From positions 1 to 64,000 of the forward strand of contig JANDJZ010000059.1 in NCBI GenBank assembly GCA_027943245.1: 64,000 nt of DNA, read 5' to 3'. Shown here in pieces: positions 34,411 through 46,977 of this stretch. The notes beneath the pieces were generated by a model. That model was given only the letters and a program-made list of their open reading frames with translations, had not been told where the DNA came from and searched no databases. This stretch comes from Acanthamoeba sp. SK_2022b (Eukaryota; Discosea; Longamoebia; Acanthamoebidae). Made by a program: the position numbers and the translations under genes. Within the stretch, counting starts at the first letter, position 1. Every line of letters starts with the position of its first letter.

Positions 34411-35442
34411 CGCGCGCGCTTGCATGACAACCGCCTTGTCGACTCACGAGGGGACTCCCATCTCCAGCCGTGGGCTCGGTCGTGGGCCAGATCGCCAAGA
34501 TCAAGGGCTGCCGTGTCGGTAAGGCCACACATTCCATGCATTCTTGGCTTTGGCTTGGAATCGGTTTTCACAAAAGGAAGCGTGGCGCAGTGGGCATTGC
34601 GGGGTCGGACGAGAAGTGCAAGTGGCTGGTCGACGAGCTCGGCTTCGATGCCGTGGTCAACTACAAGGGCAAGTCGGCCGACCAGCTCAACGATGAGATC
34701 AGGCAGGCCGCCCCGAAGGGCATCGACGTCTTCTTTGACAACGTTGGCGGCGAGATCCTCGAGGTCGCGCTCCGGAGAATCCGAAAGGGTACACGCACAC
34801 ACGCACACACGCACACGCACTAAGCTCTTTGGCGTATCGTCGCAGGCGCGCGCATCGTCATCTGCGGTGCCATCTCGCAGTACAACGCCGCGCAGGTCAA
34901 GGGTACCCGCCGCTCTGCCTCTCCCGCGAGAGCCCTCTCAGGCAAGCAAGGGCGGTGCTCACCTGCGATTTGGAATGGGTGGGGACAGGCCCGGCCAACT
35001 ACCTGTCCCTGCTGGTAAACAGCGCGCGGATGGAGGGCTTCGTGCTCTTCGACTACATCCCCGAATACCCCGTCGGTATGTAGACGCTCTGCGCCGTCTT
35101 CGCGATGAGTGTGGTGGCCACCTTGCCGGCGTTGGTTGTTGGGCGTCCCGGCCGCGCGTTTGTACTCATCGGTGAGCATTGCATTTCTTCGCGAACGCCA
35201 GCCATTCGCGAGATGGGCCAGTGGGTGAAGGAGGGCAAGCTCAAGTACGCGGAGGAGGTGGTCGAGGGTCTCGAGCGCGCCCCCGAATACCTCAACATGC
35301 TCTTCACTGGTACAGCGCGCCTTTCCCCGTGGCGATACAGTCGCTATGCTCACTCCCCACCACCGCCACAGGCGCGAACAAGGGCAAGCTGATCGTCAAG
35401 TTGGCCGACGAGCCCGCCCAGTTCACCCAGGCCCGCCTCTAA
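33384..35442 (+). CDS. NADPH-dependent alkenal / prostaglandin reductase (MDR family)
   Basis: Zinc-independent medium-chain reductase of the PTGR/alkenal double-bond reductase group, which reduces carbon-carbon double bonds of reactive enals and enones with NADPH. Start at 33384 (MNSNDANNTKVLLVKRPGTG). Blocks in order: YLSLDPAMRGWMNDAKSYIA, MRGSTVGQVIASKNPKFKVG, GGTGITAYFGLLRVGLPKAG, the nucleotide-binding loop SGAAGAVGSVVGQIAKIKGC, and VNYKGKSADQLNDEIRQAAP. Later come IDVFFDNVGGEILE, ICGAISQYN, GPANYLSLLVNSARMEGFVL (the Tyr-containing segment typical of the family), and KGKLIVKL near the end. About eleven exons with short introns; the gene has the usual length of about 345 residues. Probably cytosolic detoxification of lipid peroxidation products. 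Confidence 0.9.
34332..34422. repeat. (GT)n(GC)n microsatellite in intron
   Basis: About 70 bp of GT followed by a GCGC run, in the intron that splits the nucleotide-binding loop codons of the reductase. Confidence 0.93.
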
Positions 35443-35576
35443 TCCACCGCCTACATTTCTATTTTTCCATTATTTTTTAATCGCAAAAAATGAAAGTAAT
35501 TGAAGACTTTATTATTTCTTTTTTTTTCCCCTACATTTTTGCTGCGACCGCACAGGCGCGGGTGGTCTTGGTCGGC

Positions 35577-37248
35577 TTAGTTGGAGAGCGAGTTGAGGAA
35601 GGTGCACTGGGCGCCCTGCTGGGTAGCGGTGTCGATGTAGGAGTAGTTCACGCCGCTGATGTGGAGGTAGGGCCAGTTGTTGGCCGGCGAGTAGGTGGGC
35701 CAGCCGACCATGCCCGGCGAGCCGGTCTTGGTCATCGACGTCCAGATGGACTGGAACTGGTGCACGAGCGGGGCTTCGGCCGTCTGGAGCAGCTCGGGCG
35801 CGCAGGTCTTGGGGGTCACGGCCGCGAGGCAGCCCTGGCCGGCGGCGTAGATCGAGTCCTCGCCGTGGAAGGTGCCGTAGGCCGAGCTGTACCACGGGCC
35901 CACGTAGTCGTTGAAGTACATGTAGAGCTCCGTCGAGCCGGCGGCGGACAGAGCCTTGAGCCAGCGCTGGACGGGGCAAGTGTAGAACCAGTCGGTGTCG
36001 ATCTTGGCCATGGCCGAGAAGTAGGTCGGGTACTGGCCGGCCTCCGGGCCAACAGGATAGAGCTGCTTGAACTGCGGGATCAGCGCGGCGGCCTCGGAGC
36101 TGCCGAAGAGGTCGGCGATGTAGGCGTCGAAGTGGGACTCGTCCGAGTTGAAAGGGTAGTTGCGGTTGATGAGGACGGTCGATTCGTTGTTGCCGACCGC
36201 GTGGAGCGTGGGAACCCGGTAATACTGCCCGGCAGCGACCAGATCGAGTGGCTGGGCCGGGATAACGAAGCCGTCGACGGCGGGCCGGGGCTTGACCAGC
36301 TCGTCGATCGTGGCCTGCACCTGGACGATGGTGGCCACAGGGACGGCGCGGAAGCACTGGCGGAGGTGTTCAGAGCAACCCTGGCCGGAGGGCGTGTCGC
36401 GGTTGCACAAGCTGGTAGTGCAGTTAAGCTCCTCGAACACGGTCCACATGATGTCAGTGATCCACGAGCGTGGCTTGAGCTGAGAGCCCGAATAGCCGGC
36501 GCCGGAGAGGCCAATGGCCTTGTGGTAGAGTCCCCAGCTGAGCGGAGAGATGGCGTGGTGAGCCACCGAGATAGAGCCCGACGAGAAGCCGCTGATGGTG
36601 ATCGAGCGCGGGTTACCGCCGAACGCGGCGATGTTGTCTCGCAGCCACAGCATGGCCTGGCGCTGGTCGAGCAGGTGGTAGTTGCCGTAGGTGCCCGACT
36701 CGTGCAAGAACGCGTCGTGACCGAGAAGGCCCAGAATGCCGAGGCGATAGTTGGCCGAAACCACGATGGTGTTCGTAAGGTTGGCCATGTCTCGGCCGAC
36801 GAAGCTGGCGCTGCTTCCGGCTACGAAGGCACCACCGTGGTGGTACAACAGCACATCGCGCTGGGGGCCGCTCTGGAAGTCCTTGGGCACGTAGATGGAC
36901 ATGTAGAGACTCCTCGGTCCACGTTCCTGCCTTTTGAGGGCACGCGACTGCGGGCTTGGTGCCATTGTAGACGCCCTGAAAGGACGTGAGGGTGAGAAGA
37001 AGGCTGAAAGTGATCGCAGTGCGAAGGCACGAGCAAGGTACCTGCCAGGGATCGACCTCCTGGGGCGGGCTGAGGCGCAAGCTGCCGATAGGGGGCTTGG
37101 CGAAAGGAACGCTAGCGAACTCGTAGCCCACGCTGGTCTCAATGCCACCGATGTCACCATAGGGCGTGGTCACGACGACGTCGTAGGACCAGGCGCTGCC
37201 TGCAAGGGCCAACACAAAAAGGATAAGCGAAGAGTTGATCTTGCGCAT
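35577..37248 (-). CDS. Secreted carboxylesterase (cholinesterase family), apparent frameshift
   Basis: Alpha/beta-hydrolase of the type-B carboxylesterase family. Exon 1 (37248-37042) encodes a signal peptide (MRKINSSLILFVLALAGSAW) and the family start. The intron ends at 36976. The catalytic Ser lies in ITISGFSSGSISVAHH (GxSxG), the acidic residue is probably in VGNNESTVL, and the His in YGTFHGEDSIY. HHGGAFVAGSSASF provides the oxyanion hole. At about 36905-36915 the reading frame must change: TKPAVACPQKAGTWTEES is in one frame and LYMSIYVPKDFQSG in another. A two-base loss in a CTCTCT-like run would explain it. Everything downstream stays open to 35577. This is either a recent lesion or a sequence error. 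Confidence 0.82.
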
Positions 37249-37739
37249 CACAAAGTTGGTACAGCTGGGGAGTGGTGTGTTTGGAAGGTTGGCAAAGACA
37301 CAGCCTCAAGGAAAGTTGTCACGAGCACCCGCAACCTCGTTTCGTGCGCCGTTGCAGACCGACGGATGCACCAATACGAGTGTTCAAGGTCGCAGTTCCT
37401 TACCAACGGTCTTGAAAGTGTGGCGACGGAGTTATGGCAGCACGCTCGAAGAACACCCAGCCAATCAGCTACTATCTAAATCCCTATTGGTGCCTATTTC
37501 CGCCTGGTAACCAGTGTCGGAGTTGAACAAGTTGATCGTAGCCGCAGAACATCCCCTCTCCTGTCACGGTCTCCAACCTAATCTGCTGAACTGAGTTCGC
37601 GCCTCGACCGGAACCTTGTTTGCACCCACTCTGAGCACACCATACACCTGCCCCGGCCTCAAGGGAGAGTTGAACTCCTTTCTTTTCGCTATTCTTCTCT
37701 CGCCACAGAGCTCACAGACCAGCCCAAGCGTAACACACA
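37249..37739. promoter_or_regulatory. Bidirectional upstream region of esterase and receptor kinase
   Basis: About 490 bp between divergent start codons. No strong palindrome or TATA box is obvious. Confidence 0.4.
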
Positions 37740-40700
37740 ATGCAGCGTTGGGCTCTGTTTTTCTCAGCTCTTGTCGCGATCTTGGCCTTCGTAGAGGTCG
37801 ATGCCGCAGCTGTAACTGGCTCCGGCGAGCTCAGCGATGGGGCCTTCTTCACGGCCATGGCTACCGCCTACGGCCTTAGTCGGGACGACGTTGAGCTCCA
37901 GTGGACGCCATCTCCAACCACCGCGGATGCTTTCTACACGTATATTGACGACCCGCTGATCTACTTCACCACGCACGGCTCTCTCGACGCCCAGCTCACA
38001 GCCGAGGGAGCACTAGCTCAAGTACCCCTTGCTGGCGGCGCCTTGGTGCTGGCCTACAACATCGGAGTCAACTCGACTCTGGGCGGCCAGGCTCAACTAG
38101 CGCTCGACGGCCCGACCCTCGCGCAAGTGTGGTCGGGCAATGTGGTCCGCTGGAACGATGCGGCAATCGCGGCGCTCAACCCTTATCTGAGTAGCAATGG
38201 CCTCCTGCCAGACGCCGACATCGTGATGGGCTTCACCGACGACGCAGCGGGCAGTTTGGGTAGCACTTTTCTTCATTACGTGTGCTCCTTCCTTCCGAGT
38301 CCGGCTACTTGTCTAGCCAATGGCTTTCAAGGGCTCGCAGCCGGAGCTGGCGGTCGGAGTTCGGCATTGTCCGGCTCTGCGGCACGCGCAACTTTCGTCA
38401 GTTCGACTGCAAATAGTATCACCTACCTCGGGCTGGCGGAAGCGCAGGGACTGAACGTGGCCGCCCACTCCCGCAACGGCGTTCGCTTGCAGCCCAGCGT
38501 CACCTCAATCACATCGGCCATGACAGATTCCACTGCCCGCTTCAACAACCTCACGGAAACAGCTGGAGTCATGAGTCTGCTTACGGCCACGTCGAGCGGA
38601 TCGTGGCCCATTACCTACCTGGTCTACGGCACCTTTTTCGCGGCGGCCAACGACAGCCTGCAGTGCGTCCTCCTCAACGAATACCTCCTGTGGGTCAGCT
38701 GGATGCTGCTCAACGACAACGCGGCGACGTCGGCCTCGGCCAGTCTTCACCCTATCGTGCCCACTGATTGGAAGCGAACCGTGCTCGATGGCCTCTCGAC
38801 TGTGACCTGCCTCGGCAAGCAGGTATCGAGCACTTCCTATCTCGTCGGCATGGGCTCCTCCAACCCGCTGCCCACCCTTGGGCGGTACTACCCGGCGTCG
38901 CGCTTCGTGTTGAAGTATTTCATCGGCAACACCGACGCCAGTCTCCTCAGCTTGGCCCAGGGCACCACCGACTTCGGCCAGACCAGCGCCCCGGTGTCAG
39001 CAGAGCGCATGAACCAGGCGCCGGACATCATGACCGTACCGGTGTGGTGTTGGGGCCTAGCACCGTCTTACCACCTTCCCGAGCTCATTGGCAACAGCAT
39101 CAGTCTGCGCATGAGCTGGGACTTAGTTTCCGATATCGTACGTTAGCTCTTCTACTCTAGGCCAATGTCATTGGTTAAATCTGATGTTTTGCTTGGCGCA
39201 GTACTTGGGACACGTGACAATGTGGAACGACCCCAAGATTGCCGAGCTGAACCCGGAGATCGAGGGACTCTTGCCCAACAGGACAATCAGGATCGTCTAT
39301 CAGAGCAACCGCTCGACCATCTCCCTCGTGTTTAACACGGCCATCAGCTCGCGTGTTGCCGAGTACAACGCAGTCATCGGGCCCGTTAACAACTTCGACA
39401 ATTCCGTTGCGACCAGCAGCAGCCGTGGCATTCCGGTCAACGGCTTCGCCTATCCCCAGGCCATCAACGATAACCCGTACAGTTTCGGTGTGTGCTCGTC
39501 GCAGCATCTCAACCGCCGCGTGCAGCCCGTCTCCATCATGAACACGGCCGGGAACTGGGTCACACCGTCTCCCGAGAGCGTGCTGTCCGCCATCGAAGAC
39601 TACAGAGCCGACCTCGACCTCATCACCTTTTACCATGCACCTGGTCCTCAGAGCTGGCCCATCGCTCTGCTCACGGCTGTCACTTTGAGGTCGCGCAGCA
39701 TGACCGACTGCTCCAAGGCTGCGGTGCTGGTCGAGTGGCTCTACTGGATGCAGACCAGCGAGACCGGACGCAACATCATCGACTCCTCGAACTACATTGC
39801 CGCCTATCCTTTCGACGGCTTCCTCGACGTCCTGCGCCAGAAGCTGGTCAACGTAACATGCCGCGGCGTGGCGGTCAGTTCGCTGGTGGGATGCGTGGGA
39901 GACGACGGCCGTCTGTGCTCGAACCGCGGTGTGTGCAACAGCGGCGCCTGCGCTTGCCAGGCCGGATGGGCCGGCGACCTGTGCGAGATGGCTGCGTCGT
40001 CGGCCAGCGATTCGAGCTCGGGCACTACCGTGGCTATCGTACTCGGTGTCACGCTGCCTGTCGTGGCGCTGGTGGTGTGCTTCGCCTTCCTGGTGGTCGT
40101 GTTGGTTTTGTTGCTGGTGCGGCGCGGCGACGACCGGCACAAGCGCGAGTACTTCATCAACGTGGCAGAGCTGGAGATGGGCGCACAGCTCGGCCAAGGC
40201 GGCTTTGGCGAGGTGTACCGCGCAACATGGAAGGGCACCGAGGTGGCGGTTAAGCTCATGCCCGAGAGCGCGGCCTCGAGTAAGGAAGCTCGCGACAACT
40301 TCGCCGACGAGGTGGCCATCATGAGCACGCTGAGGCATCCCAACGTCGTTCTGTTCATGGCAGCCTGCACCAAGCCGCCCAAGTTGTGCATCGTCATGGA
40401 GTACATGGCCCTCGGTTCTCTCTACGACGTACGCCACCCCGCCACCTCTTCACCAGGAATTAGCTTAATGATGTGACTTGTCTGCAGTTGTTGCACAACG
40501 AGCTCGTCCCTGAGATCCCTATTGCGCTGAAACTGCGTATGGCCCACCAAGCTGCCAAGGGCATGCACTTCCTGCACGCTAGCGACATCGTGCATCGAGA
40601 CCTCAAGTCACTCAATCTCCTTCTGGATAACAAGTGGAACGTGAAGGTCGCCGACTTTGGCCTGACCAAGTTCCGGGACGCGGTGAAACATAAGGGCGGG

Positions 40701-42903
40701 GAGACCGTGGTCGGCAGCGTTCCGTGGATGGCTCCCGAGGTGCTCCAGGAGGAGCTGGATATCGACTATCGCCTGGCCGACATCTACTCGTTCGCGGTCA
40801 TCATGTGGGAGATGCTCACCCGTGAGCAGCCCTACCTGGGCATGGCTCCGCCCCAGGTCGCGGTGCTGGTGATCACCAACGACCTAAGGCCGCGCGTTCC
40901 CAACGACCAGCACCTGACCGACGGCGAGCGGGCTTTCGCGCGGCTCATGACCAAATGCTGGCTTCGCGATGCGCCCATGCGGCCCGACTTCATCGAGATA
41001 ATGCAGACGTTGGTCGAGATCGGCAACGCGCACGGTGGGGTCAGCAGCGGCCTCTTCGGCACCACCAACACGACGAGCAGCAGCGGCAGCTCCAACCCTC
41101 CTAACCACCACTACACGTCTTCCTACCTGTCGTCGATGCACATCGGCACAGGCAAGCGGTCGGGCGCCGGCAGCTCGAGCGCAGGAAAGAGCGGATACAG
41201 CTCGACCAGCTCTGCCCAGAGCGGAGGAGCCATGCCAAGGCTGAAGGTCGTGCCGAGGCGCGACGTGACCTTCGTAGTTTGCGATCTGGCGGAGTTCAAC
41301 CACGTGTGGCAGAGCAATCCGTCCGAGGCCGACCGCGCGATCGAGCTCTACGGCGCCATCGTCCGCAGGCGCTGTGGCGAACATTTGGGTCACGTCTTCT
41401 CGCTGCCCAGCCTACACAGCGGTGGCACCTTCATGCTGTCGTTTGCCGACTCGGCCTCGGCGGCGCGATTCGCGTTGGCTGTGCGACGCGACGTGCTGGC
41501 GCGAAACAACGCACGGCTGGAGGCCAGCTGGCGTATCAGCATCGACTACCGGCAGGGCACCTGTCTCGCCCCTCCCGAAGACCACACAAGGACCGGTTAC
41601 GAGGCGCGCGACTACGCCGACGCGTGCAAACTCAACATGCGATGCCCCCTTAGTGGTGTCGTGTGCTCGTCGGCCTTTGCCCAGCGGCTTGACGAGCAGA
41701 CAGGCGGGGCTTCCAAGCTAGTGCGCTTTATCGAGCGCGGCGATAGCGCGTCGTGCCGGATGCTCGACGCCAGCGACGTGGATATCGACGAGCAGGAGGC
41801 AGCGGCTCAGAATGAAGAGGACGACGCAACCAACGACCCCGACGACTTGGATGAGAGCCGCGTGAGCAGGAGGCGGAGCGATCAGGAGACGGGCATCTGC
41901 TCGTCAAACGCGTGCCACTGGATCATCAACACCGACCGCATCAAGATGGGCGAAGTGATCGGCGAAGGAAACTACGGCAAGGTCACCGAGGGCAGCTACT
42001 TCGGGACGCAGGTGGCCATCAAGCGATTGTTCAACGGTCGGCTTGACGACGAAGGCATGCGGCGTATGCGCAAGGAGGCCGCTATTCTGAGCAACCTCGA
42101 CCACGTCAACATCGTCAAGCTGATTGGCCTGTCGATAGCTGACGGCAACGTCTTGCTCGTGATGGAGCTCGTGCCGCGGGGAAGCCTCAGGTCGGTCCTG
42201 TCCTCCAACGTGAGCCTGCCGTGGAACAAACGGCTGTCGATGCTTCGTGATGCAGCCCTGGGCGTTGAGTTCCTGCACTCGCACGGCGTCCTGCACCGCG
42301 ACATCAAGGTATGAGCCCACTGCCCGAAAGCTTTCTCCTGTCTATTATCGCACATACTGACTCGTCGAGTTGCACTGTGTCGCCCCAGTCCTCGAACCTG
42401 CTCGTCGACGACAACTGGAGCGTGAAGGTGGGCGACTTTGGCTTCGCAACGGCCAAGCAGGACAATGCAACGATGACCCGCTGCGGCACGCCGTGCTGGA
42501 CCGCGCCCGAGATCTTGTGTCCGCCCCAGCCGGCTGACTCCACACAGCCACCGACGAAGGCCACCTACACGGAGTCGGCAGATGTCTACAGGTGCGTTGC
42601 CTATCTCTCGGCACCGGCCCCACAACCAGCCCATTGATTTTATGCGTGTTGCCCTGGTGGAGCAGCTTCGGCATTGTGATGTGGGAGGTGCTCACCCGCA
42701 AGCTGCCTTACTCCGATGGGGGAAACATGATGACGGTGGTGAGCGACGTGATGGCGGGCAAGCGCCCGCGAGTGCCCTCCGATTGCCCGCAGGGTTTCTC
42801 CGCGATGCTCCAGCGGTGCTGGCATAAGAAGCCCAGCAAGCGACCTACCATGAACGACGTCCTGCTCTACCTCAACTCCGAGCTCGACGCCATTCCCTTG
42901 TGA
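37740..42903 (+). CDS. Receptor with two PstS-like domains, EGF, TKL kinase, pseudo-cyclase, TKL kinase
   Basis: Five exons join in frame: 37740-39137, 39202-40428, 40488-42308, 42389-42591 and 42666-42903. The signal peptide is MQRWALFFSALVAILAFVEV. Two extracellular PBP/PstS-like units follow; LAQVWSGNVVRWNDAAIAAL and YLGHVTMWNDPKIAELNPEI match the hallmark of bacterial phosphate-binding proteins. An EGF-like module (LCSNRGVCNSGACACQAGWA) precedes the membrane span (VAIVLGVTLPVVALVVCFAF). Kinase 1 has GQGGFGEV, VAVKLM, HRDLKSLNLL, DFG and APE. Next is a cyclase-like domain starting DVTFVVCDLAEF that lacks key residues. Kinase 2 has GEGNYGKV, VAIKRL, HRDIKSSNLL, DFG and APE. Both kinases look active. 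Likely a plasma-membrane receptor for phosphate or another small ligand. Confidence 0.9.
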
Positions 42904-42957
42904 AACGGTTTTTAGTTATTTGTATTTTATTGTTTAAATGGAAACAGACACCATCAA
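42904..42957. other. Very short convergent 3' region
   Basis: Only 54 bp between two convergent stop codons; the 3' ends of the transcripts probably overlap. Confidence 0.5.
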
Positions 42958-45900
42958 TCATGACTTAATGATGACAGTAGGGTATCGTTGGAGTCGATCG
43001 TCGGGCAATGCCGAAGATTGTTGCTGCTCGGCGAGCTCGTTGTGGGTCTTGGGCGCTGTTTTTCGGAGCGGGAAGAGCATGTTGGCGACGAAGAGGCCGA
43101 CGATGATGGAGAGGGCGATGGTGAGCATGGAGAAGCCGAACTGGATGCCCGACACGATGTCGTTCTCCATCAATGCCTTCACTCCTCGCACGCCGACCGC
43201 TCCCGGCACCAAGACGAGGATGCCTGCAAGCGCCCAAGTACAAAAGAGCGAAAGCGAAGAGGCGTGAGCAAACGAAAACGAACGTAGTGAGAGGGGGGGG
43301 GGGGCGTGCCTGCGTTGATGGGAATGGTCGCGGTGTGGCCCGTGAGCCGCGCGTGGAGGTTGCCGACGATGCCGGTCGCAAAGGCGGAGAGAGTGGTGCA
43401 GATCTGCGGCCGAAGGCCTGCCAGACCGCCGAGGAACGACAAGCCGTAGCTCAACGACGCCGTGAAGGTCATCATCGGCCACTGCCACCCAAAGAACGAC
43501 GGCATGTGAGGAATGCTGTCAGACAGCTGCAGCTTTAACGGGTGCGGGAGGGGAGCAACGCGAAACGCAACCTGATTGGGCAAGGCCTCCTGGAGACCGT
43601 TGAAGATGATGCAGATGACAAAGAAGAAGAAGAACATGACCCAGCCGTTGGTTCCATCGCACAGGTGATCCCCGGCCTTCTCAAGAAACTCGGCCTCGTC
43701 CTCCCAAAAGACGAGCAGCGAGCCTGCAACACGCCCACCATCGGCACGCCAGTAGCAGCAGTGAGCAGCACGTGTCGTGGTTGCTCGGCTGAGAGCAATG
43801 AAACGTTGACGCCGGCGTCGGTCCAAGCGGGCTTTGGGGGGGGGGGAGGTGTACCGATCGCCAGACCGAAGCCCAGTTCGAGCGCGATGAGCATGGCAAA
43901 GAAGACTCGAACCGTGCCCGATATCATCTTTCGCTCGGCCAACTCGTTCACGCCCACCGTAAGCGACAAACCTGTTTTTTTATAATATATATATATATAT
44001 TATAATTTGTTGTTTATTTAATAAATAACCTTAAATGCAAATAAATCATAAATAATTTAGCGGGCATGTACCGGGAAGCATCCACACGATGGTGGAGAGG
44101 GATATGGCGCCCCAGCAGGCCGGGTATACGTATTCGACGAAGAGGCGCGCTAGGAAGGCGGCCGCGATCGAGACGATGGCCTCCAACATTCGCTCCACGC
44201 TCTCGTACCGGGTACCGATCAGGCTCACCACTCCGACGCCGGTGCCCAGCACCATGCTCACGAGCATCTCTGCGGCGTGCGTGTGTGGGAAGAAATCACA
44301 GAGTGAGAGATGCTCACTCTTCGCACGACGCATACACGCATGCACGGACATGCGCGATTGCACGCGTTTCTCCGCACGGGCACGCGCACGCGCACCTAGC
44401 CAGCCGCCACGGAAGAAGACCGCACACACGGCCAGCGACGCCAGGCCGTACATAAGCACCTGTGAAAATAAAAAGAAAAGAAAAAATGTCAACGCAGAGC
44501 GATACTTAGGGTTAGACGAGCAGTGTGTGAGAAGGCTGCCTGCATACCTTGACCCACAGAGGATAGACGGGGCCGAGCTGCCGGATTATGTACAGTTCCA
44601 TGGCCGCTTCCTTCACGCCTATCTCTTGGTTGGCCACTGGCATGGTGGGAACGCCCGGTGAGACTACCGACGGGAGGGAGAGTCGTGCGTCGCGTGAGAG
44701 AGGGAAAGGAGCTGAGAGCGTGTACCCTTGGTGGCCAGGTCGTCGCACCACCGCAGCTTGGCGCAGTTGAGGCCGCCCTGGTTCTTGCGGTATAGGTATG
44801 TCTCCGCCTTTCTGAGCGTCCCTCTGTTGATTTTATATATTTATTTAAAGTTAGAAGATATTTTTGATATTAAAAAAAGATTGAAAAAGTCAGCAACGCA
44901 ATGCGAGAACATCAGCAACAATAGGGCCAAAGGGGAGCGGATGCGGTACCCGTCGTCCTGTGGACCGAAGGACAAAATGCAGAGCTCGGGGAACACAGCG
45001 TAGGCGGCCACGATGTCCAGACCAGCGCTTGGGAAGGAATGTGAAGGAATGCAAGAGTCAAGTGAGTAGAACTAGCAAGTCTCCTCGTGGGGGAAGCTGG
45101 GCGGGGTACCTGGCGCGCATCATGTTGTACTCGATCCTGTGCGCGGGCGCTCCGAACAGATGAAGCGACTCGCACAGGTCCTTGAGGAACATCACCGCTT
45201 CGTCGTAGTCCTCCCTGACTTGGACGCCGCCGTAGCCGCCGTAGGCCTGCTTGCCGACGGCGTTACCGCCGAGGCCCGTAGCGCTCTTGTCGCGCGACAG
45301 CAGCGGGAGGCCGACCTCCAGGTCGCTCTCGTCGTCGCCGCCGCCGCCGGGCTGCGTCTTGGCCGGCCGACGAATGTTGGTGGCCTGCTGCCACTGCTTG
45401 ATCATCTGCTCGTGCTGCTCGATGAGCGGCGAGCGAAAGGCCTGCTGCTGCTGCGAAGGCTGCGGTGGCTGCAGGTGCTGGCCACGAGTGGGCACGGCCG
45501 ACGAGGAGGCCAGCGAGAGTTGCTGGGGCTGGACCACGGAGGTGGTCATCGACGACGACGACGAGCCCAGCGAAGACGAGGTCGACATCGCCGGATCTCG
45601 AGCGGCAGCGGCCGCGGCTGCCTCGGTCATCATGGCGACGTCGTCAGCCGCGCCCTCGTTGCCAGAGGCGGCGGCAGCATCGGTCGTGCCGGGCCTGTCG
45701 GTCGCGGCGGCGACGTGCTTGATGGCTTTCGATCTGCGTCGCGCCGACTCGATGCGCTCCTGACGGCGACGCAGCTGGTCCTCGTCGACCGAGTCGTCGT
45801 CGTCCCAGTCGTTCTCAGTTTCCTCGCCCATGAACGACTGCGCTCGCCGCCGCACGCGCTGGCTCCGCCGCACCTCTTCCTCGGCGTCCTCTTCATCATC

Positions 45901-46353
45901 ATCTTCGCCTGCTCCATCTCCTCCATCCCCTACGTGATCTTCCTGTGACTGATTCCTTGCAGATGGCGCAGTGCTCTTCGTCCTGCCGGGCTTACGCCAC
46001 TTCCTGTGCTTGCGTCGTGCCGCTGGGATGGGGCTGCCGCCCATGTCAAGCACGTCGCCCATGGAATTCATCAGCTGCTGTTGCTGCGAGGTCGAAGATG
46101 AGCCACCTCGACTGAGGCGACGGTGGAGATTGTGGGCGGCGAGGGCGGGCTCGAGCTCGAAGCCCACGCTCTCCTTCATCCTCTCCACGATGTCGCCTCG
46201 AAGGACGGACATGGTGCGCTCCAGAGTAGAGAGCAGCGGCGCTCCAAGCGAGACCGACGAGCGCCGGCTCAATCGAATCTGCGATGAGGATGACATGAGA
46301 TTCGAACTGGGAGGAGAGCCTACCGGCAGCCCGAACGACGCCGAGGTCATCAT
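42958..46353 (-). CDS. ThrE/Prm10-like putative amino-acid exporter family membrane protein
   Basis: Matches the threonine/serine exporter family (ThrE; fungal pheromone-regulated Prm10). The ATG is at 46353 (MMTSASFGLPVGSPPSSNLM); an in-frame stop lies just upstream. A long disordered N-terminus follows (Ser, Gln, Asp/Glu-rich). Then comes the first family domain: FLKDLCESLHLFGAPAHRIE, VFPELCILSFGPQDD, KAETYLYRKNQGGLNCAKLR and ELYIIRQLGPVYPLWVK. Membrane segments include VLMYGLASLAVCAVFF, AISLSTIVWMLPG, LSLTVGVNELAERKMISGTV and TLSAFATGIVGNLHARLTGH. The family signature ILVLVPGAVGVRGVKALMEN is near the C-terminus. Around eight to ten exons; inner boundaries are approximate. Transport of amino acids in eukaryotes is inferred only from the bacterial member. 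Confidence 0.82.
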
Positions 46354-46977
46354 CTTCACGTTCAACTCTTCCTCTGGACGCTAGTGAGCGGTGGGCGGGC
46401 TGGGCATCTTGTGGCCGCTGCCATTACCTCCACAGGGAATTGGAAATATGCATTACCGATTGTTGGGAACTGTTTCGCATTTTTCTTGACGGCAAGCTCC
46501 GCGCTAGCCGGGTACCAGTGTCATAAGAACCCGCAACGTTCATGCCGGCGGTGGTTATCCCCTCACTGGCTGCGAGGGTTTGTCCCCACCATCACGATCA
46601 GTGGAGGGTTGAGGTGCCGTTCGAAATTTCGAGCGTCGTTCTTTGACGTCATGGTGCGATGGTTCACGGTCCCGCCGTGAGGTTCAAGCAGCACACAGGA
46701 GAAGATAGGCGTCAGCACGGTAGCAGTCAAGAGAGATTCCAGCGTTTCCTCGCTTGAGGCCAGCCCCACCAAGGCGGCATACCTTCAGCACGCCACCGCC
46801 GCGTGCTTCCTTTCCTCTTATGCGTCGTTTTTTTGAGCCTCGCCCTGTGTGCGGCATCCCTTGCGCTGCCCATCACATCACATCGCACACGGGCGCAGCG
46901 TAAACTGTGACTCGGCCAGCTCGCGCACTATCTCTCCAGCTTGCGTCCGCCACTGACCGCGACCGCCACAAACAAGT
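46354..46977. promoter_or_regulatory. Bidirectional upstream region with CRE-type palindrome
   Basis: Region of about 620 bp between divergent start codons of the ThrE-like and ankyrin-PH genes. A perfect TGACGTCA octamer is at 46644-46651. No gene is supported inside. Confidence 0.45.
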
